From: Candidatus Polarisedimenticolaceae bacterium
Lineage (GTDB): Bacteria > Pseudomonadota > Gammaproteobacteria > Chromatiales > Chromatiaceae
NCBI GenBank assembly: GCA_021648685.1
Contig: JAKISI010000006.1
Span: 1-64,000 of the forward strand
Direction of reading: 5' to 3'
Length of the DNA: 64,000 bases
Position numbers and translations under genes: made by a program. Under the pieces are notes generated by a model. That model did no database searches and was not told the origin of the DNA. It saw nothing but the letters and a program-made list of their open reading frames with translations. This document shows, one piece after another, positions 25,904-35,873 of this stretch (position 1 is its first letter; each line of letters opens with the position of its first letter).

Positions 25904-27061
25904 TTATCGCTCTTCCTGTAAAGTTGATGTTAACGAGCCGGCGGCACCGCAATCAGGGCAGACGTACTCTACGACCTCCAGCCCAAAACCCGAGAGGCCA
26001 TGAATACTCTTCGGCGCGCTCAATACCCGCATCTTTTTTACCCCAAGGTCGGACAAAATCTGGGCACCGACGCCAAAGGTGCGCAGCTCTTTGCCGCCAT
26101 CTCTTTTGGGCACCTGGCCTTTCTCTTCGTGGATCTGATAGTCACGCATGCGCTGGATAATCTCTCGCGCAGAGTCATGGTTGCGCAGCACGATGATGAT
26201 CCCCTCTCCCTCTTCGGCAATCCACCGCATGGCACTACGCAGCGGCCAACCCTGGTCAATGCGGGTGGTACCGAAGAGGTCGTGCAGTGAATTCTGCATG
26301 TGCACACGTATCAATGTCGGTTTTTCAGGGTCGATCTCACCCAGCACCAGTGCCATGTGCAGCTCATCATCAATGCGATCCTGGTAGGCAACCAGATTGA
26401 ATTCGCCGTAGCGTGTCGGCAGATGGCACTCGGTTACCCGTTCAACCGTCTTTTCATTACTCACCCGGTATTGAATCAGATCTGCAATGGTGCCGATCTT
26501 CAGCCCATGCTGCTTGGCGAAGCGCTCCAGATCAGGCCGCCTTGCCATGCTGCCATCATCATTCAGGATCTCAACAATCACAGCGCTGGGGCTCAAGCCC
26601 GCCAGTCGCGCCAGGTCGCAGCCCGCTTCCGTGTGGCCTGCACGCACCAGCACACCGCCGGGTTGCGCCATGAGTGGGAAGATGTGGCCGGGCTGGACAA
26701 GATCCTCGGGCTGGGCATCGGCTGCCACCGCTGCCCGGATGGTAGTCGCCCTGTCTGCGGCTGAGATGCCGGTGGTCACACCCTCTGCCGCCTCGATTGA
26801 GACGGTGAAATTGGTCGCATGCTGTGTATCCTGATCGCTCACCATCATGGGCAGACGCAGCTGCTGACAACGCTCTGCGGTCAGGGTCAGGCAGATGAGG
26901 CCGCGACCGTAGCGCGCCATAAAATTGATGGCCTCGGGGGTGGCCATATCACCCGCGATAAGGAGGTCGCCCTCATTTTCGCGATCCTCATCATCCATGA
27001 TGATGACAATCTTTCCCTGTCGAAGCTCTTCTATAATCTCTTCAGTTGTATTCAAAGCCAT
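25904..27061 (-). CDS. ribB: DHBP synthase with degenerate GTP cyclohydrolase II domain
   Basis: A 385 aa protein (ATG 27061). Residues 1-200 form 3,4-dihydroxy-2-butanone-4-phosphate synthase with the [11 protein letters not shown] and HATNFTVS motifs and [11 protein letters not shown]; this half should be active. Residues 205-370 resemble GTP cyclohydrolase II but lack the zinc ligands. Where active enzymes have a C-x10-C-x-C set, this protein reads [19 protein letters not shown]. It therefore matches the RibBX class, in which the second domain has lost catalysis, and a separate ribA is expected elsewhere. A CPDCG tail is present at the C-terminus. A 104 nt gap separates it from ribE. An FMN riboswitch is not recognisable. 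Confidence 0.9.
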   Translation of the reverse strand: MALNTTEEIIEELRQGKIVIIMDDEDRENEGDLLIAGDMATPEAINFMARYGRGLICLTLTAERCQQLRLPMMVSDQDTQHATNFTVSIEAAEGVTTGISAADRATTIRAAVAADAQPEDLVQPGHIFPLMAQPGGVLVRAGHTEAGCDLARLAGLSPSAVIVEILNDDGSMARRPDLERFAKQHGLKIGTIADLIQYRVSNEKTVERVTECHLPTRYGEFNLVAYQDRIDDELHMALVLGEIDPEKPTLIRVHMQNSLHDLFGTTRIDQGWPLRSAMRWIAEEGEGIIIVLRNHDSAREIIQRMRDYQIHEEKGQVPKRDGGKELRTFGVGAQILSDLGVKKMRVLSAPKSIHGLSGFGLEVVEYVCPDCGAAGSLTSTLQEER

Positions 27062-27165
27062 CTGGCTGGTTTCTCTCCGCGGCCAATAGATGTCGCACAA
27101 ATAATTTTGCAACGGCAAACAGGGAAGTGTAACAGAAACAGCGGCACTATTGAAAAAGAGATCGC

Positions 27166-27825
27166 CTATTTCAGAAACCCATTTTCCGCCAGAAAGGAGC
27201 GGCTGATGCCAGCTGCAGTAGCGCACCCCTGCTTTTCGCCCAGTAGCAGGCGCTCCAGATAACGCGCAATAAGGTCCACCTCCAGATTGACGGCACTGCC
27301 AGATTGATAGTCGCCAATGATGGTCTTTTCCAGGGTGTGCGGCACGATGTTGAGTCCAAATATAGAGCCTTCCACACTATTCACTGTAAGGCTGGTGCCA
27401 TCGATACAGATAGAGCCTTTGGGCGCGATATAACGCGCCAGCTCGGTTGGCGCCTCTATCCGCAGGCGTATAGAGCGGGCATCCTCTCTGCGCTCTAAAA
27501 CCCGTCCCATCCCATCGACATGCCCGCTTACCAGATGCCCGCCCAGTGGGGTGCTCAGCGTCAGTGCCTTCTCCAGATTGACCCGACTGCCTGACCGCAA
27601 TCCACCCAATGATGTCAGCGAGAGGGACTCACGCGAAACATCCGCGACAAACCCGTCACCCGGCAGATCAACCGCTGTCAGACAGACGCCATTGACGGCT
27701 ATGCTGTCACCAAGCTGCACGCCATCCAGCTCAAGCGCGCCTGTATTGATGTGAAGCCGCACATCGCCACCGCGCTGCTCGACCCTGATAACCTGCCCTA
27801 TCGCCTGAATGATACCTGTAAACAT
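27166..27825 (-). CDS. ribE: Riboflavin synthase, alpha subunit
   Basis: A 219 aa enzyme with two lumazine-binding repeats. It dismutates two 6,7-dimethyl-8-ribityllumazine molecules to riboflavin. The N-terminal MFTGIIQAIGQV, the repeated GDSIAVNGVCLT and GSICIDGTSLTVN motifs, and LVSGHVDG are characteristic. It lies 23 nt downstream of the membrane-protein gene that splits it from ribD. Confidence 0.95.
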   Translation of the reverse strand: MFTGIIQAIGQVIRVEQRGGDVRLHINTGALELDGVQLGDSIAVNGVCLTAVDLPGDGFVADVSRESLSLTSLGGLRSGSRVNLEKALTLSTPLGGHLVSGHVDGMGRVLERREDARSIRLRIEAPTELARYIAPKGSICIDGTSLTVNSVEGSIFGLNIVPHTLEKTIIGDYQSGSAVNLEVDLIARYLERLLLGEKQGCATAAGISRSFLAENGFLK

Positions 27826-27848
27826 TTAGCTCTTTAATCCCATAAAAT

Positions 27849-29324
27849 TCACCCTGCGGCCTGCCCCCACGCCTCAGTTACACGGCTGAGGTAGTAGGGA
27901 AAATCCCCCATTATAAATAGACCTGCCACTGCACCTGCAACCACCACCCTCCCCCATTTCGGAAAGGGGCGCAGCAGAAACTCCGCCATCAGTAGATAGG
28001 CAGGAACCAGCACATGAAACAGATAGCGCCCCTGAACCCCCAACAACAGGGCATGGTGCTGCAGATAGCCGGTATAGTTATAGTAACCCACCAGAAAAAA
28101 GTAGTAGCCAAAGAGCAGACCCGCCATCCCCAGCCAAAGCCCGTCAGAGCCATCAAGACGAAGCGTTCGCACCATCAGCAGCAGCGCCACGAAACAGGTC
28201 AGCCCATAGGCCCAAAGCTCATTCGGCGATCGCAGCATGGAGCGGTGCGCCTGGATGCCAAAGATAGAGGGCTTCACCGCCTGGTTCCAGACCAGATGCA
28301 TATAATCCAGTACATTCAGATCATCCGGCCGGGCCATCTTGTACTGGCGCACATTGTTCAGCAGGCGCTTGGCATGTGCAATATCCCCCGGATGACGGAT
28401 CAGCTCGGTGGCGCGCCAGGCATCCATATAGGAGAGCTTGTCCAGCCGGTATTGAGTGATGACCCAGTTTCGGGCATAGATCCTGTTTTGCATGCATTTT
28501 TCATGCGTCAGCACCTGCGCACAGCCCGGAACGATACGGTTGTATTGAACAAGATTGGCACCATAGAGCGACAGGTTGGCCACCACGCAGAGCAGCAGCG
28601 CAATGCCCAGCGAGCGGATATAACCACCCCCAAGGCGGATCTCCTGCGCCAGTACCCGCAGATCAGCCCACAACGTCTGTCGGCGTGACAGCAGCCAGAC
28701 CACAGCAAACACTGGCGCCAACATCAGGAAGGTTCCCTTGGTCAGCAGACCCAGCAGGGTACTGATCAAAAACAGCAGCAGATCGGCAGGTCTGGCAGAG
28801 CCCAGATACCCAGACGGCGGGCATAAATAGCGCACCAGAAAATAGAGAGCGGAGAGCGCCAGCAGATTGGCGAGGTTGTCATAGTTCACTGCTGCCGACA
28901 GAAAGCCGAACATCAGCGTGTTGGTCAGCATCACAAAAAACAGCACCCGCATCAGCCTGCTCTTCAGCATCAGCAGGCTCAACCGATAGGCCACGACCAG
29001 AAACGCCAGCGCCAGGCCGATATTCAGCATCCGTAGCGTAATGTAGTCCGTACTGCCCAGCAGGGCAGCCGCTTTTCCCATCAGAAAATAGTAGAGATAG
29101 GGTATATGCGTCACCAACCCGTAACGCAGGGAGGCGGCCGAATCCTCTATTCCGAACAGCGTCTCGGCATAGAGGCGGACAATGCCAATATGTGTCATCT
29201 CGTCAGGCGGCACACCCGGCCCGACGGTAAACGCAAAATAGAGGAGGCGGCCGATAAAATAGAGCCCCAGCAGGATAATGATCCAGAGATCCCAACGCTG
29301 AGTGATTCGATTGATTGCTGGCAT
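27849..29324 (-). CDS. GT-C-like multipass membrane protein, DUF2142 type
   Basis: A 491 aa protein with about ten or more transmembrane helices. After the first helix it carries a PPDEMTH motif (D41, E42), the acidic pair expected in the first periplasmic loop of GT-C glycosyltransferases of the PMT/ArnT/DUF2142 type. A large soluble loop lies around residues 255-345. The family transfers sugars from lipid carriers to glycans or proteins. It sits 2 nt after ribD and 23 nt before ribE, in an operon otherwise devoted to riboflavin and thiamine cofactors, with no metabolic explanation. It is either a local insertion or a chance co-transcribed gene. The donor and acceptor are unknown. Confidence 0.75.
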   Translation of the reverse strand: MPAINRITQRWDLWIIILLGLYFIGRLLYFAFTVGPGVPPDEMTHIGIVRLYAETLFGIEDSAASLRYGLVTHIPYLYYFLMGKAAALLGSTDYITLRMLNIGLALAFLVVAYRLSLLMLKSRLMRVLFFVMLTNTLMFGFLSAAVNYDNLANLLALSALYFLVRYLCPPSGYLGSARPADLLLFLISTLLGLLTKGTFLMLAPVFAVVWLLSRRQTLWADLRVLAQEIRLGGGYIRSLGIALLLCVVANLSLYGANLVQYNRIVPGCAQVLTHEKCMQNRIYARNWVITQYRLDKLSYMDAWRATELIRHPGDIAHAKRLLNNVRQYKMARPDDLNVLDYMHLVWNQAVKPSIFGIQAHRSMLRSPNELWAYGLTCFVALLLMVRTLRLDGSDGLWLGMAGLLFGYYFFLVGYYNYTGYLQHHALLLGVQGRYLFHVLVPAYLLMAEFLLRPFPKWGRVVVAGAVAGLFIMGDFPYYLSRVTEAWGQAAG

Positions 29325-29326
29325 CG

Positions 29327-30457
29327 TTATGCGCTACAGCAGTTAGAGAGGGTCACCGTGATGCGCCAATCCCCGCCTACAGCGCGAATATCTGCAATCT
29401 CCAGCTCGATCCGATCCTGCATCTGCAGCAAATCCGGCAGGTGGAACAACCCCTTGGCGCCATCCCCCATCAGATGCGGTGCCATGTAGATCACCAACTC
29501 ATCCAGCAGCCCCGCCTGCAACATGCTGCCCGCCAGCTGCGGCCCCGCCTCAAGCAGGATTTCATTGATCTCTTGCCGGGCGAGATAGCGCATGGCAGCG
29601 CGCAAATCCACCCGGCCTCTGAGCTCAGGCAGGGTGACCACCACTGCACCTGCAGTCTCCAGAGCCCCTTGTCTCTCCGGCTCGCCTTCGAGGCAGAGGA
29701 TGGTGGTCTCCCCCGGAAGTGACAGCATCTTTGAGTGCAGCGGCATGCGCAGGCTGGAGTCCAGCACCAGGCGCTGCGGAGAGGGCAGATTATCCGGCCC
29801 GACGCCCTCCAGCGCGGCAGCGGGCAGCCGCACATTAAGCGAGGCATCATCCGCAATCACCGTCCCCACCCCGGTCATCACCGCCGAGCTAAGCGCTCGC
29901 AGGCGGTGGACATCCCGACGCGCTGCATCCGAGGTGATCCACTTGCTCTCGCCGCTGGCCATGGCAGTTCGCCCATCCAGACTCATCGCCAGCTTGCAGC
30001 GCACAAAGGGCAGACCGTGACGCATGCGCTTGATAAAACCGGGGTTGAGCCGCTGCGCCTCAGACTCCAGCAGACCAACATGCACCTCGATCCCGGCCTG
30101 CCGGAGGCGCTCCACCCCCCGGCCTGCTACCACTGGGTTGGGATCCTCCATCGCCACCACCACCCGGCTGACCCCGGCCTGAATCAGGGCGTCGGCACAG
30201 GGGGGGGTACGGCCATGGTGGCTACAGGGTTCTAAAGTGACATAGACGGTGGCACCCCGGGCGCAACCGCCTGCCGCAGAGAGCGCAATCGGCTCGGCAT
30301 GTGGCTCACCCGCACGCTGGTGAAAGCCCTCGCCAACGACAATCCCGTTTTGAACCAGCAGTGCACCAACCCTGGGATTGGGGTGGCAGCTGAAACGCCC
30401 CCTGCGCGCCAGTTTGATCGCCTGCGCCATAAAGGGGTAATCCTCAGGCCGGATCAT
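29327..30457 (-). CDS. ribD: Riboflavin biosynthesis deaminase/reductase RibD
   Basis: A 376 aa bifunctional enzyme. The N-terminal cytidine-deaminase-like domain (1-145) has zinc ligands H53, C78 and C87 and catalytic E55 ([20 protein letters not shown]). The C-terminal reductase (150-370) has the NADPH-binding [14 protein letters not shown] and DG-T motifs. It performs the second and third steps of riboflavin synthesis from GTP. It overlaps nrdR by 4 nt (ATGA). Confidence 0.96.
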   Translation of the reverse strand: MIRPEDYPFMAQAIKLARRGRFSCHPNPRVGALLVQNGIVVGEGFHQRAGEPHAEPIALSAAGGCARGATVYVTLEPCSHHGRTPPCADALIQAGVSRVVVAMEDPNPVVAGRGVERLRQAGIEVHVGLLESEAQRLNPGFIKRMRHGLPFVRCKLAMSLDGRTAMASGESKWITSDAARRDVHRLRALSSAVMTGVGTVIADDASLNVRLPAAALEGVGPDNLPSPQRLVLDSSLRMPLHSKMLSLPGETTILCLEGEPERQGALETAGAVVVTLPELRGRVDLRAAMRYLARQEINEILLEAGPQLAGSMLQAGLLDELVIYMAPHLMGDGAKGLFHLPDLLQMQDRIELEIADIRAVGGDWRITVTLSNCCSA

Positions 30458-30963
30458 CTGTCATCCGTTTTTTTGGTCGGGCGATCCTGCTGCTGTTGGG
30501 TCTCAGAAGTCGGGTGGCGCTCCAGTAACTCGATCTCCTCCCGAAAGGCGTTCACATCCTCAAACTTGCGATAGACAGAGGCGAACCGCACATAGGCCAC
30601 CTGATCCAGAACGCGCAGCTCATCCATGACCCACTCGCCCACCTGATTAGTTGAGACCTCACGCTCGCCTGTCGCCACCAATTTGCGTCGAATATGGTTG
30701 AGCGCATCATCCACCTGCTGGGTGCTGACCGGGCGTTTCTCCAATGCCCGCGCAATACCTGAGGCCACCTTCCGCCCATCAAACGGAACCCGGCTGCCAT
30801 CCCTTTTGATAAGATATGGCAGATTCAACTCTGCCGTCTCATAAGTGGTGCAACGCTCCTTGCAGACGGTGCACTCCCGGCGGCGGCGCACCTGATCCCC
30901 CTCACCAGAGAGGCGGGAATCGATAACCTTCGTATCTTGGGCTCCACAGAAAGGACAGCGCAT
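30454..30963 (-). CDS. nrdR: Ribonucleotide reductase repressor NrdR
   Basis: A 169 aa nucleotide-sensing repressor. The N-terminal zinc ribbon has C3, C6, C31 and C34 and the basic patch QVRRRREC. The ATP-cone follows (about 46-136; [38 protein letters not shown]). It binds NrdR boxes before ribonucleotide reductase genes in response to ATP/dATP. It starts the nrdR-ribD-...-pgpA operon. The C-terminal 30 residues are a charged Gln/Lys tail not needed by the family. Confidence 0.96.
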   Translation of the reverse strand: MRCPFCGAQDTKVIDSRLSGEGDQVRRRRECTVCKERCTTYETAELNLPYLIKRDGSRVPFDGRKVASGIARALEKRPVSTQQVDDALNHIRRKLVATGEREVSTNQVGEWVMDELRVLDQVAYVRFASVYRKFEDVNAFREEIELLERHPTSETQQQQDRPTKKTDDR

Positions 30964-30975
30964 AATTCAGTTTCA

Positions 30976-31050
30976 AGCCGCAAGGCACAAGGGGCAGGGG
31001 GCGCTCGACACCACCCCCGCCTTGCACCTTGTATCTTGTACCTTGTACCT
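30976..31050. repeat. Intergenic simple repeat and hairpin (glyA-nrdR)
   Basis: Between glyA and nrdR lie CAAGGCACAAGG (30981-30992), a G5/C5 pair (GGGGG ... CCCCC) and then a tandem run of CTTGYACCTTGTAYCTTGTACC-like units at about 31020-31049 that includes the last codons of glyA. The arms can pair. It may act as a weak terminator on the minus strand or be a low-complexity expansion. Confidence 0.45.
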
Positions 31051-32305
31051 AACTAACATAGACCGGGAACCGCCTGCACAACTCGGCCGCCTTGGCCTTG
31101 ACCTGTTCAACGGTAGCTGTATCCCCCCTGCTGTCGATCAGATCACACATCCAGCCTGCCAGATCCCGCACCTCCTCTTTACCAAAGCCACGGGTGGTCA
31201 CTGCGGGCGTGCCAATACGAATGCCGCTGGTCACAAATGGGGATTGTGGATCATTGGGTACGGCATTCATATTCACGGTGATATTTGCGCTGCCCAACCA
31301 GCCATCCACCTCTTTTCCGGTCAGCCCCGCTTCAATAAAACTGACCAGAAACAGGTGATCATCGGTGCCACCGGAGACCACATCATAGCCCCGTTCAATA
31401 AAAACCTTGGCCATCGTCCGGGCATTGTTCATCACCTGCTGCTGATACGCTTTAAATTCCGGCTGCATCGCCTCTTTAAAGGCCACCGCCTTGGCCGCGA
31501 TAACATGCATCAGAGGCCCTCCCTGTGTTCCGGGGAAGACCAGTGAGTTCAGCTTCTTCTCTATCTCGGGGTTGGCTTTGGCCAGAATCAGCCCGCCGCG
31601 CGGACCACGCAGGGTTTTATGGGTGGTAGTGGTGGTCACATCGGCAATCTGTACCGGGTTCGGGTAGAGACCGACGGCAATCAGCCCGGCCACATGCGCC
31701 ATATCCACGAACAGCCAGGCACCCACCCCATCGGCAATGGTGCGGAACCGCTGCCAATCCACCACCCGCGAGTAGGCAGAAAAACCGGCCACGATCATCC
31801 TGGGTTTATGCTCGCGAGCCAGGCGCTCTACCTCATCGTAGTCAATCTCGCCGGTCTCGGGGTTGAGCCCATACTGAACGGCATGGTAGATCTTGCCGGA
31901 GAAGCTGGGTTTTGCCCCATGGGTCAAGTGACCGCCATGCGCCAGACTCATGCCCAGCACCGTGTCACCCGGCTGGCACAGCGCCATATAGACCGCCGCA
32001 TTGGCCTGTGAGCCGGCGTGTGGCTGCACATTGGCATAATCTGCCCCGAACAGCGCCTTGGCCCGATCAATGGCCAGCTGCTCAGCAATATCGACAAATT
32101 CACAGCCGCCGTAGTAGCGTTTGCCCGGATAGCCCTCTGCATACTTATTGGTCAGTACCGAACCCTGCGCCTGCATCACTCGGGGGCTGGTATAGTTTTC
32201 CGAGGCGATCAGTTCGATGTGATCCTCCTGGCGTTGCTCCTCAGCCTGAATGGCCGCCCAGATCTCATCGTCAAAACCACTGATCTGCATCTCTTTGCTA
32301 AACAT
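31049..32305 (-). CDS. glyA: Serine hydroxymethyltransferase
   Basis: A 418 aa pyridoxal-phosphate enzyme that interconverts serine and glycine with tetrahydrofolate, supplying one-carbon units. The cofactor Lys is K230 in [15 protein letters not shown], one residue from the E. coli position, and the [11 protein letters not shown] and GSQANAAVY motifs are intact. It lies just upstream of nrdR on the same strand, the standard glyA-nrdR-rib order in many gammaproteobacteria. Confidence 0.97.
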   Translation of the reverse strand: MFSKEMQISGFDDEIWAAIQAEEQRQEDHIELIASENYTSPRVMQAQGSVLTNKYAEGYPGKRYYGGCEFVDIAEQLAIDRAKALFGADYANVQPHAGSQANAAVYMALCQPGDTVLGMSLAHGGHLTHGAKPSFSGKIYHAVQYGLNPETGEIDYDEVERLAREHKPRMIVAGFSAYSRVVDWQRFRTIADGVGAWLFVDMAHVAGLIAVGLYPNPVQIADVTTTTTHKTLRGPRGGLILAKANPEIEKKLNSLVFPGTQGGPLMHVIAAKAVAFKEAMQPEFKAYQQQVMNNARTMAKVFIERGYDVVSGGTDDHLFLVSFIEAGLTGKEVDGWLGSANITVNMNAVPNDPQSPFVTSGIRIGTPAVTTRGFGKEEVRDLAGWMCDLIDSRGDTATVEQVKAKAAELCRRFPVYVS

Positions 32306-32361
32306 TTATGCCCATCTCCACCAAGTAAAAAAAGCCCATTTTAACTCAAAAGCTGAAGTTA

Positions 32362-33069
32362 TTAACCCTCATGGCCCCGCTTGCGCAATGCATAGGCCGC
32401 AACCAGCCCATCTACTTTATCCCGCTCATAAGGCCGAAGGCCGCTCAGCACCATCATCTTCTGACCCCGCCCAACCACTTCGCCGGACTCTTTCAAGCAA
32501 AATTCAAGTGTCACATTGCCTCTTTTTTTGACGATCTCAAGGGTCGAGCTGACCAGCTCCAGCCTGGGGGCTGCAAGATCAAGTCGATCCAGCTCGAATG
32601 ACATCCCCTGATACATCACCAACGGGCGGTCAGGGTTGATCATGACATTGTGCTTGGCCATCAGTGGCACCAGGATGTGTGGAAAATTATGCCCGGAAAA
32701 CTCTATGTAGCTGCGGGTAAAGCAGTCGATCAGCGCCGGATTGGTTGACAGATCACCGCTACGATCAAAGCAGAGGTACTCCTTGCCGGCTGCGCTGGTG
32801 ATGGAGATATGCCCTTCATCCAGATCCGGAACCACCAGTGAGACCTCATCCGTCACCATGCCGGAAAAGGTAAAGGCCATCCTGCTGCTCAGCCCATATC
32901 GAGCCAGCATAATGGCAAACAGCAGATCACCCGGCACGCAGAAGCGTTTGGCATCAATGTCATGAATCGGGTTAAAGTCATCTGCAATATTCTTTGCAAA
33001 ATCACTGGCCTGCTGGCGTGAAACCTGGATCTGTCCAGCGGCTTCCTGGTAATACTTTTCTACTAGCAT
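32362..33069 (-). CDS. DUF3581 family protein
   Basis: A 235 aa soluble protein that matches the DUF3581 family through QQASDFAKNIADDFNPIHD, AKRFCVPGDLLFAIMLARYGLS and FTFSGMVTDEV. The DFNPIHDxDAKRFCVPGD segment resembles hot-dog dehydratase motifs, so a fold related to MaoC-like hydratases is plausible. The function is unestablished. It lies 57 nt upstream of glyA on the same strand and may be its leader gene. Confidence 0.82.
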   Translation of the reverse strand: MLVEKYYQEAAGQIQVSRQQASDFAKNIADDFNPIHDIDAKRFCVPGDLLFAIMLARYGLSSRMAFTFSGMVTDEVSLVVPDLDEGHISITSAAGKEYLCFDRSGDLSTNPALIDCFTRSYIEFSGHNFPHILVPLMAKHNVMINPDRPLVMYQGMSFELDRLDLAAPRLELVSSTLEIVKKRGNVTLEFCLKESGEVVGRGQKMMVLSGLRPYERDKVDGLVAAYALRKRGHEG

Positions 33070-33162
33070 TTAATCGTCACAACAGATAGAGGGGAGAAGG
33101 GGCTGGATGATAACGTATTATCTCCATCTCAGAAGGGCTAAATACCACACCAGCACTGCCGA

Positions 33163-33861
33163 TCATGCAGACCGCACCCTCACAGCACCAGAGTAAAAGG
33201 CCATGCCGCCCAACAGGATGGCAATCAGAACAGAGCAGCCAATATCCCAGATAGCGCTGCCCGTTGTTGCACGGAGGCCAATACCCACCACAGCAAAAAC
33301 CAACCCAAGCAGCGCCACGGCACTCTCCAGCAGCACGACAACCAGTGCCGTTTTCCTGAACTTAGCAAGGTATCGGAAGGGGTTGGAAATCCCCTCCCTG
33401 CGCATGATGGATAAAAGCACTTTAAGCACAAGCAGGAAGGCATAGCTCTCCATAATAAAAGCCAGGCCCAGCACGGCAAGCGCCAGCCCCAGTGGGTCAA
33501 AAAAGATCCCCAGCAGTTCAACAAGAGCCGGATCACCTGCCCTGCTCAGCTCATGCCAGGCATACCAGGCGTAAACCAGCCCCAAAACGGCACCTGTAGC
33601 AAACAGCCCGGTGGTGCCCCATCGATCCCAAAGGGCTCTTTTTTGTAGCGAACCACTGCCACCCTGTTGCACGGCTGGCCGGGCGGCTTCGACCCATCCA
33701 AAAAAGAGCGCTGCCTGATTAAGTGTGCTCACCAGATTATGGATAGCCCCATTCATCATCGAGGGTGAGCCGCCCGCAAACGCAGTCAAAAGCTTTAGCA
33801 CTACGGCACCCGCATTGACGACCATAGCGGTTGCCAGCGCCTTTTTAGAGTCCTGGGACAT
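33163..33861 (-). CDS. CDF-like membrane protein lacking metal-binding residues
   Basis: A 232 aa protein with five to six transmembrane helices that aligns by eye with cation diffusion facilitators (KKALATAMVVNAGAVVLKLLTAFAGGSPSM, AIHNLVSTLNQAALFFG, LLESAVALLGLVFAVVGIGLRATTG). The metal-coordinating Asp residues are gone: the usual AD..HS..D helix reads NGAIHNLVS, and the helix-5 ED motif reads ES. The C-terminal cytosolic dimerisation domain is also absent. A zinc or iron export role is therefore doubtful; it may be a divergent non-transporting paralogue. The start is the ATG at 33861; a longer upstream frame is not membrane-like. It faces the PAS-kinase gene divergently across 250 bp. Confidence 0.7.
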   Translation of the reverse strand: MSQDSKKALATAMVVNAGAVVLKLLTAFAGGSPSMMNGAIHNLVSTLNQAALFFGWVEAARPAVQQGGSGSLQKRALWDRWGTTGLFATGAVLGLVYAWYAWHELSRAGDPALVELLGIFFDPLGLALAVLGLAFIMESYAFLLVLKVLLSIMRREGISNPFRYLAKFRKTALVVVLLESAVALLGLVFAVVGIGLRATTGSAIWDIGCSVLIAILLGGMAFYSGAVRVRSA

Positions 33862-33984
33862 GGTTGGTTCTATTTGATTTAGTAGAAAATCTGCTAATCC
33901 GCAGCTGCTGCCTATGGATGAAGGGGACCGGAATTCTAACACCCCCGGCACAGATTCCCACAACCAGCAAACCCCAAATAACCC

Positions 33985-33999
33985 TACAATAATATTGTA
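33985..33999. promoter_or_regulatory. AT-rich 15 bp palindrome in a divergent promoter region
   Basis: TACAATAATATTGTA is a perfect palindrome in the 250 bp divergent gap between the CDF-like gene and the PAS-kinase gene. It could be an operator or simply promoter -10-like AT sequence. The remaining gap contains no gene. Confidence 0.35.
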
Positions 34000-34111
34000 T
34001 ATTTGGCGGTTTCCCCTTAAGCTGCGCTCCGGGAAAGGCGGTATCATTCTAAAAAACCATCTGTGAAACAAAGACGGGTCTAAACCCAATAAGCAAGCAG
34101 GCAGGGGTGCC

Positions 34112-35824
34112 ATGGAAAAAAATAACAATATCCACCACCGGGCAGAGACTCACACAGAGTGTGAGCAGAAAATACACCGGCTGATCGACTCCACGGGCGA
34201 AGGGATCTACAGCCTGGATGCCGATGGAAACTGCACTCTGGCCAACCGGGCCTGTGTCGATCTCCTGGGCTATGAAGAGGCATCAGAGCTTATCGGGAAG
34301 CCGATACACCAGCTCATACACCATGACTGCCCCGGCACCCACTCACCCACATTTATAACCTGCCAGGACTGCATTGTATTCCAAAAGGGTGAGCCTGTTT
34401 TTGGTGCAGACATTCAGATTCAGCGCACAGATGGATTGCACTTTTCAGCAGAATTCCGCTGCCATCCCGTCTATGACAAAGGCATTATAACCGGTGCCGT
34501 AGCATCCTTTACCGACATCACCGCACGTAAACGAGCCGAACGGGCGCTGCAAAAGGCCTATGATGAGCTGGAGTCGCGCGTGGCACAACGCACTAACGAG
34601 CTGCAAGCAGCCAATAAAGCACTCATGGAAAAAGAGCGCCAATTCCGCAGCATGTTCACCAGCTCAGCAATCGGCATGGCCATCCTCAGCCCTGATGCTC
34701 AACTGCTGCAGGTCAACAGCTCACTCTGCTTCATGCTGGGCTATTCAGAAAAAGAACTTTTGAATAAAACCATCCAGGATATTACCCACCCAGATGACGT
34801 ACAGATCAGCACTGATCACCTGCGCCGACTGTTGGAAGGGGGTATTGATGCCGCAATATTTGAGAAGAGATACCTCCATAAAGAGGGACACACGGTCTGG
34901 GGTTCGATATCTGCATCGCTACTCCAGGATACACAAGGCACGCCACTGCACTTCGTTACTCAAATACAGGACATCACCAGGCGCAAGCTGGCAGAACAGG
35001 AGCTGATACGCTACCAAGACCATCTGGAAACCATTCTGGAAGAGCGCAGCACCAAGCTTGCCCGATCCGAAAAAGAACTCAAGGAGTTTGCCTACATTGT
35101 CTCCCATGACCTGCGTGCACCCCTGACCAGCATCCAGGGTTTTACCGGTGAACTGCGCTACGGCCTGAAGCTGCTGCACCCAGCCGTGGAGGCCGGACTG
35201 CCCCATTTCGGCGAGACACAGCAAGTAGCACTGAAGCATACGTTTGACCAGCGTATCCCTGAAGCCATGGATTTCATTGAGACCTCAACGACCAAAATGA
35301 ATGCCCTGGTAAAGGCCATCCTCAAACTCTCACGCATGGGACATCAGAAACTGAGCTATGAGCCAGTGGATATCGAGCTGCTGGTGAAACAGGAGCTGAA
35401 AACCCTCGCCTATGCCATCGAAACCCAAGAGATAACAATAGAACAGAGCCACCTTCCCACACTCTACACCGACCCCCTGGTCATGCAGCAGATCTTCGGC
35501 AACCTGCTCTCCAATGCCATCAAATACCGCTCTCCTGAGCAGCCCGGCATAATCAAAATAACTGCCGAGCAGGACCACAACGGCACCACCTTCCACGTTC
35601 GCGACAATGGCCGTGGTATTGCTGCAGATGAGATTGACAGGGTATTCAAGATCTATCAGCGGGCGGGGGATCAAAAAGAGCCTGGCGAGGGTATGGGGCT
35701 GACCTATGTCAAGACACTGGTGCTGCGTCTGGATGGAGATATCTGGTGCCAGTCAGAATTGGGAGAGGGGACGACATTCAGTTTCAACCTGCCACAGAGA
35801 AAACGGAAGAGGGCAGACAAATAG
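34112..35824 (+). CDS. PAS-PAS sensor histidine kinase
   Basis: A 570 aa soluble kinase. PAS1 is at about residues 22-140 and carries several Cys (C73, C84, C87) in its insert. A coiled-coil linker (140-175) leads to PAS2 with a PAC motif (about 176-292), then HisKA with H332 (VSHDLRAPLTS) and HATPase (NLLSNAIKYR, DNGRGIAADEIDRVF, GEGMGLTYV). The lack of membrane segments implies sensing of an internal signal such as redox state or a ligand. The following receiver-PAS-GGDEF gene is its likely partner. The ATG at 34112 follows GGGG. Confidence 0.9.
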   Translation: MEKNNNIHHRAETHTECEQKIHRLIDSTGEGIYSLDADGNCTLANRACVDLLGYEEASELIGKPIHQLIHHDCPGTHSPTFITCQDCIVFQKGEPVFGADIQIQRTDGLHFSAEFRCHPVYDKGIITGAVASFTDITARKRAERALQKAYDELESRVAQRTNELQAANKALMEKERQFRSMFTSSAIGMAILSPDAQLLQVNSSLCFMLGYSEKELLNKTIQDITHPDDVQISTDHLRRLLEGGIDAAIFEKRYLHKEGHTVWGSISASLLQDTQGTPLHFVTQIQDITRRKLAEQELIRYQDHLETILEERSTKLARSEKELKEFAYIVSHDLRAPLTSIQGFTGELRYGLKLLHPAVEAGLPHFGETQQVALKHTFDQRIPEAMDFIETSTTKMNALVKAILKLSRMGHQKLSYEPVDIELLVKQELKTLAYAIETQEITIEQSHLPTLYTDPLVMQQIFGNLLSNAIKYRSPEQPGIIKITAEQDHNGTTFHVRDNGRGIAADEIDRVFKIYQRAGDQKEPGEGMGLTYVKTLVLRLDGDIWCQSELGEGTTFSFNLPQRKRKRADK

Positions 35825-35873
35825 TGGAACGATACTTGTTATTGGCAGGGAGCACCCATCCCCCACACTGCCT

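Noticed and set aside
27061-27166. Possible FMN riboswitch upstream of ribBA
   Set aside because: The gap is only 104 nt and I could not recognise the conserved RFN core segments.
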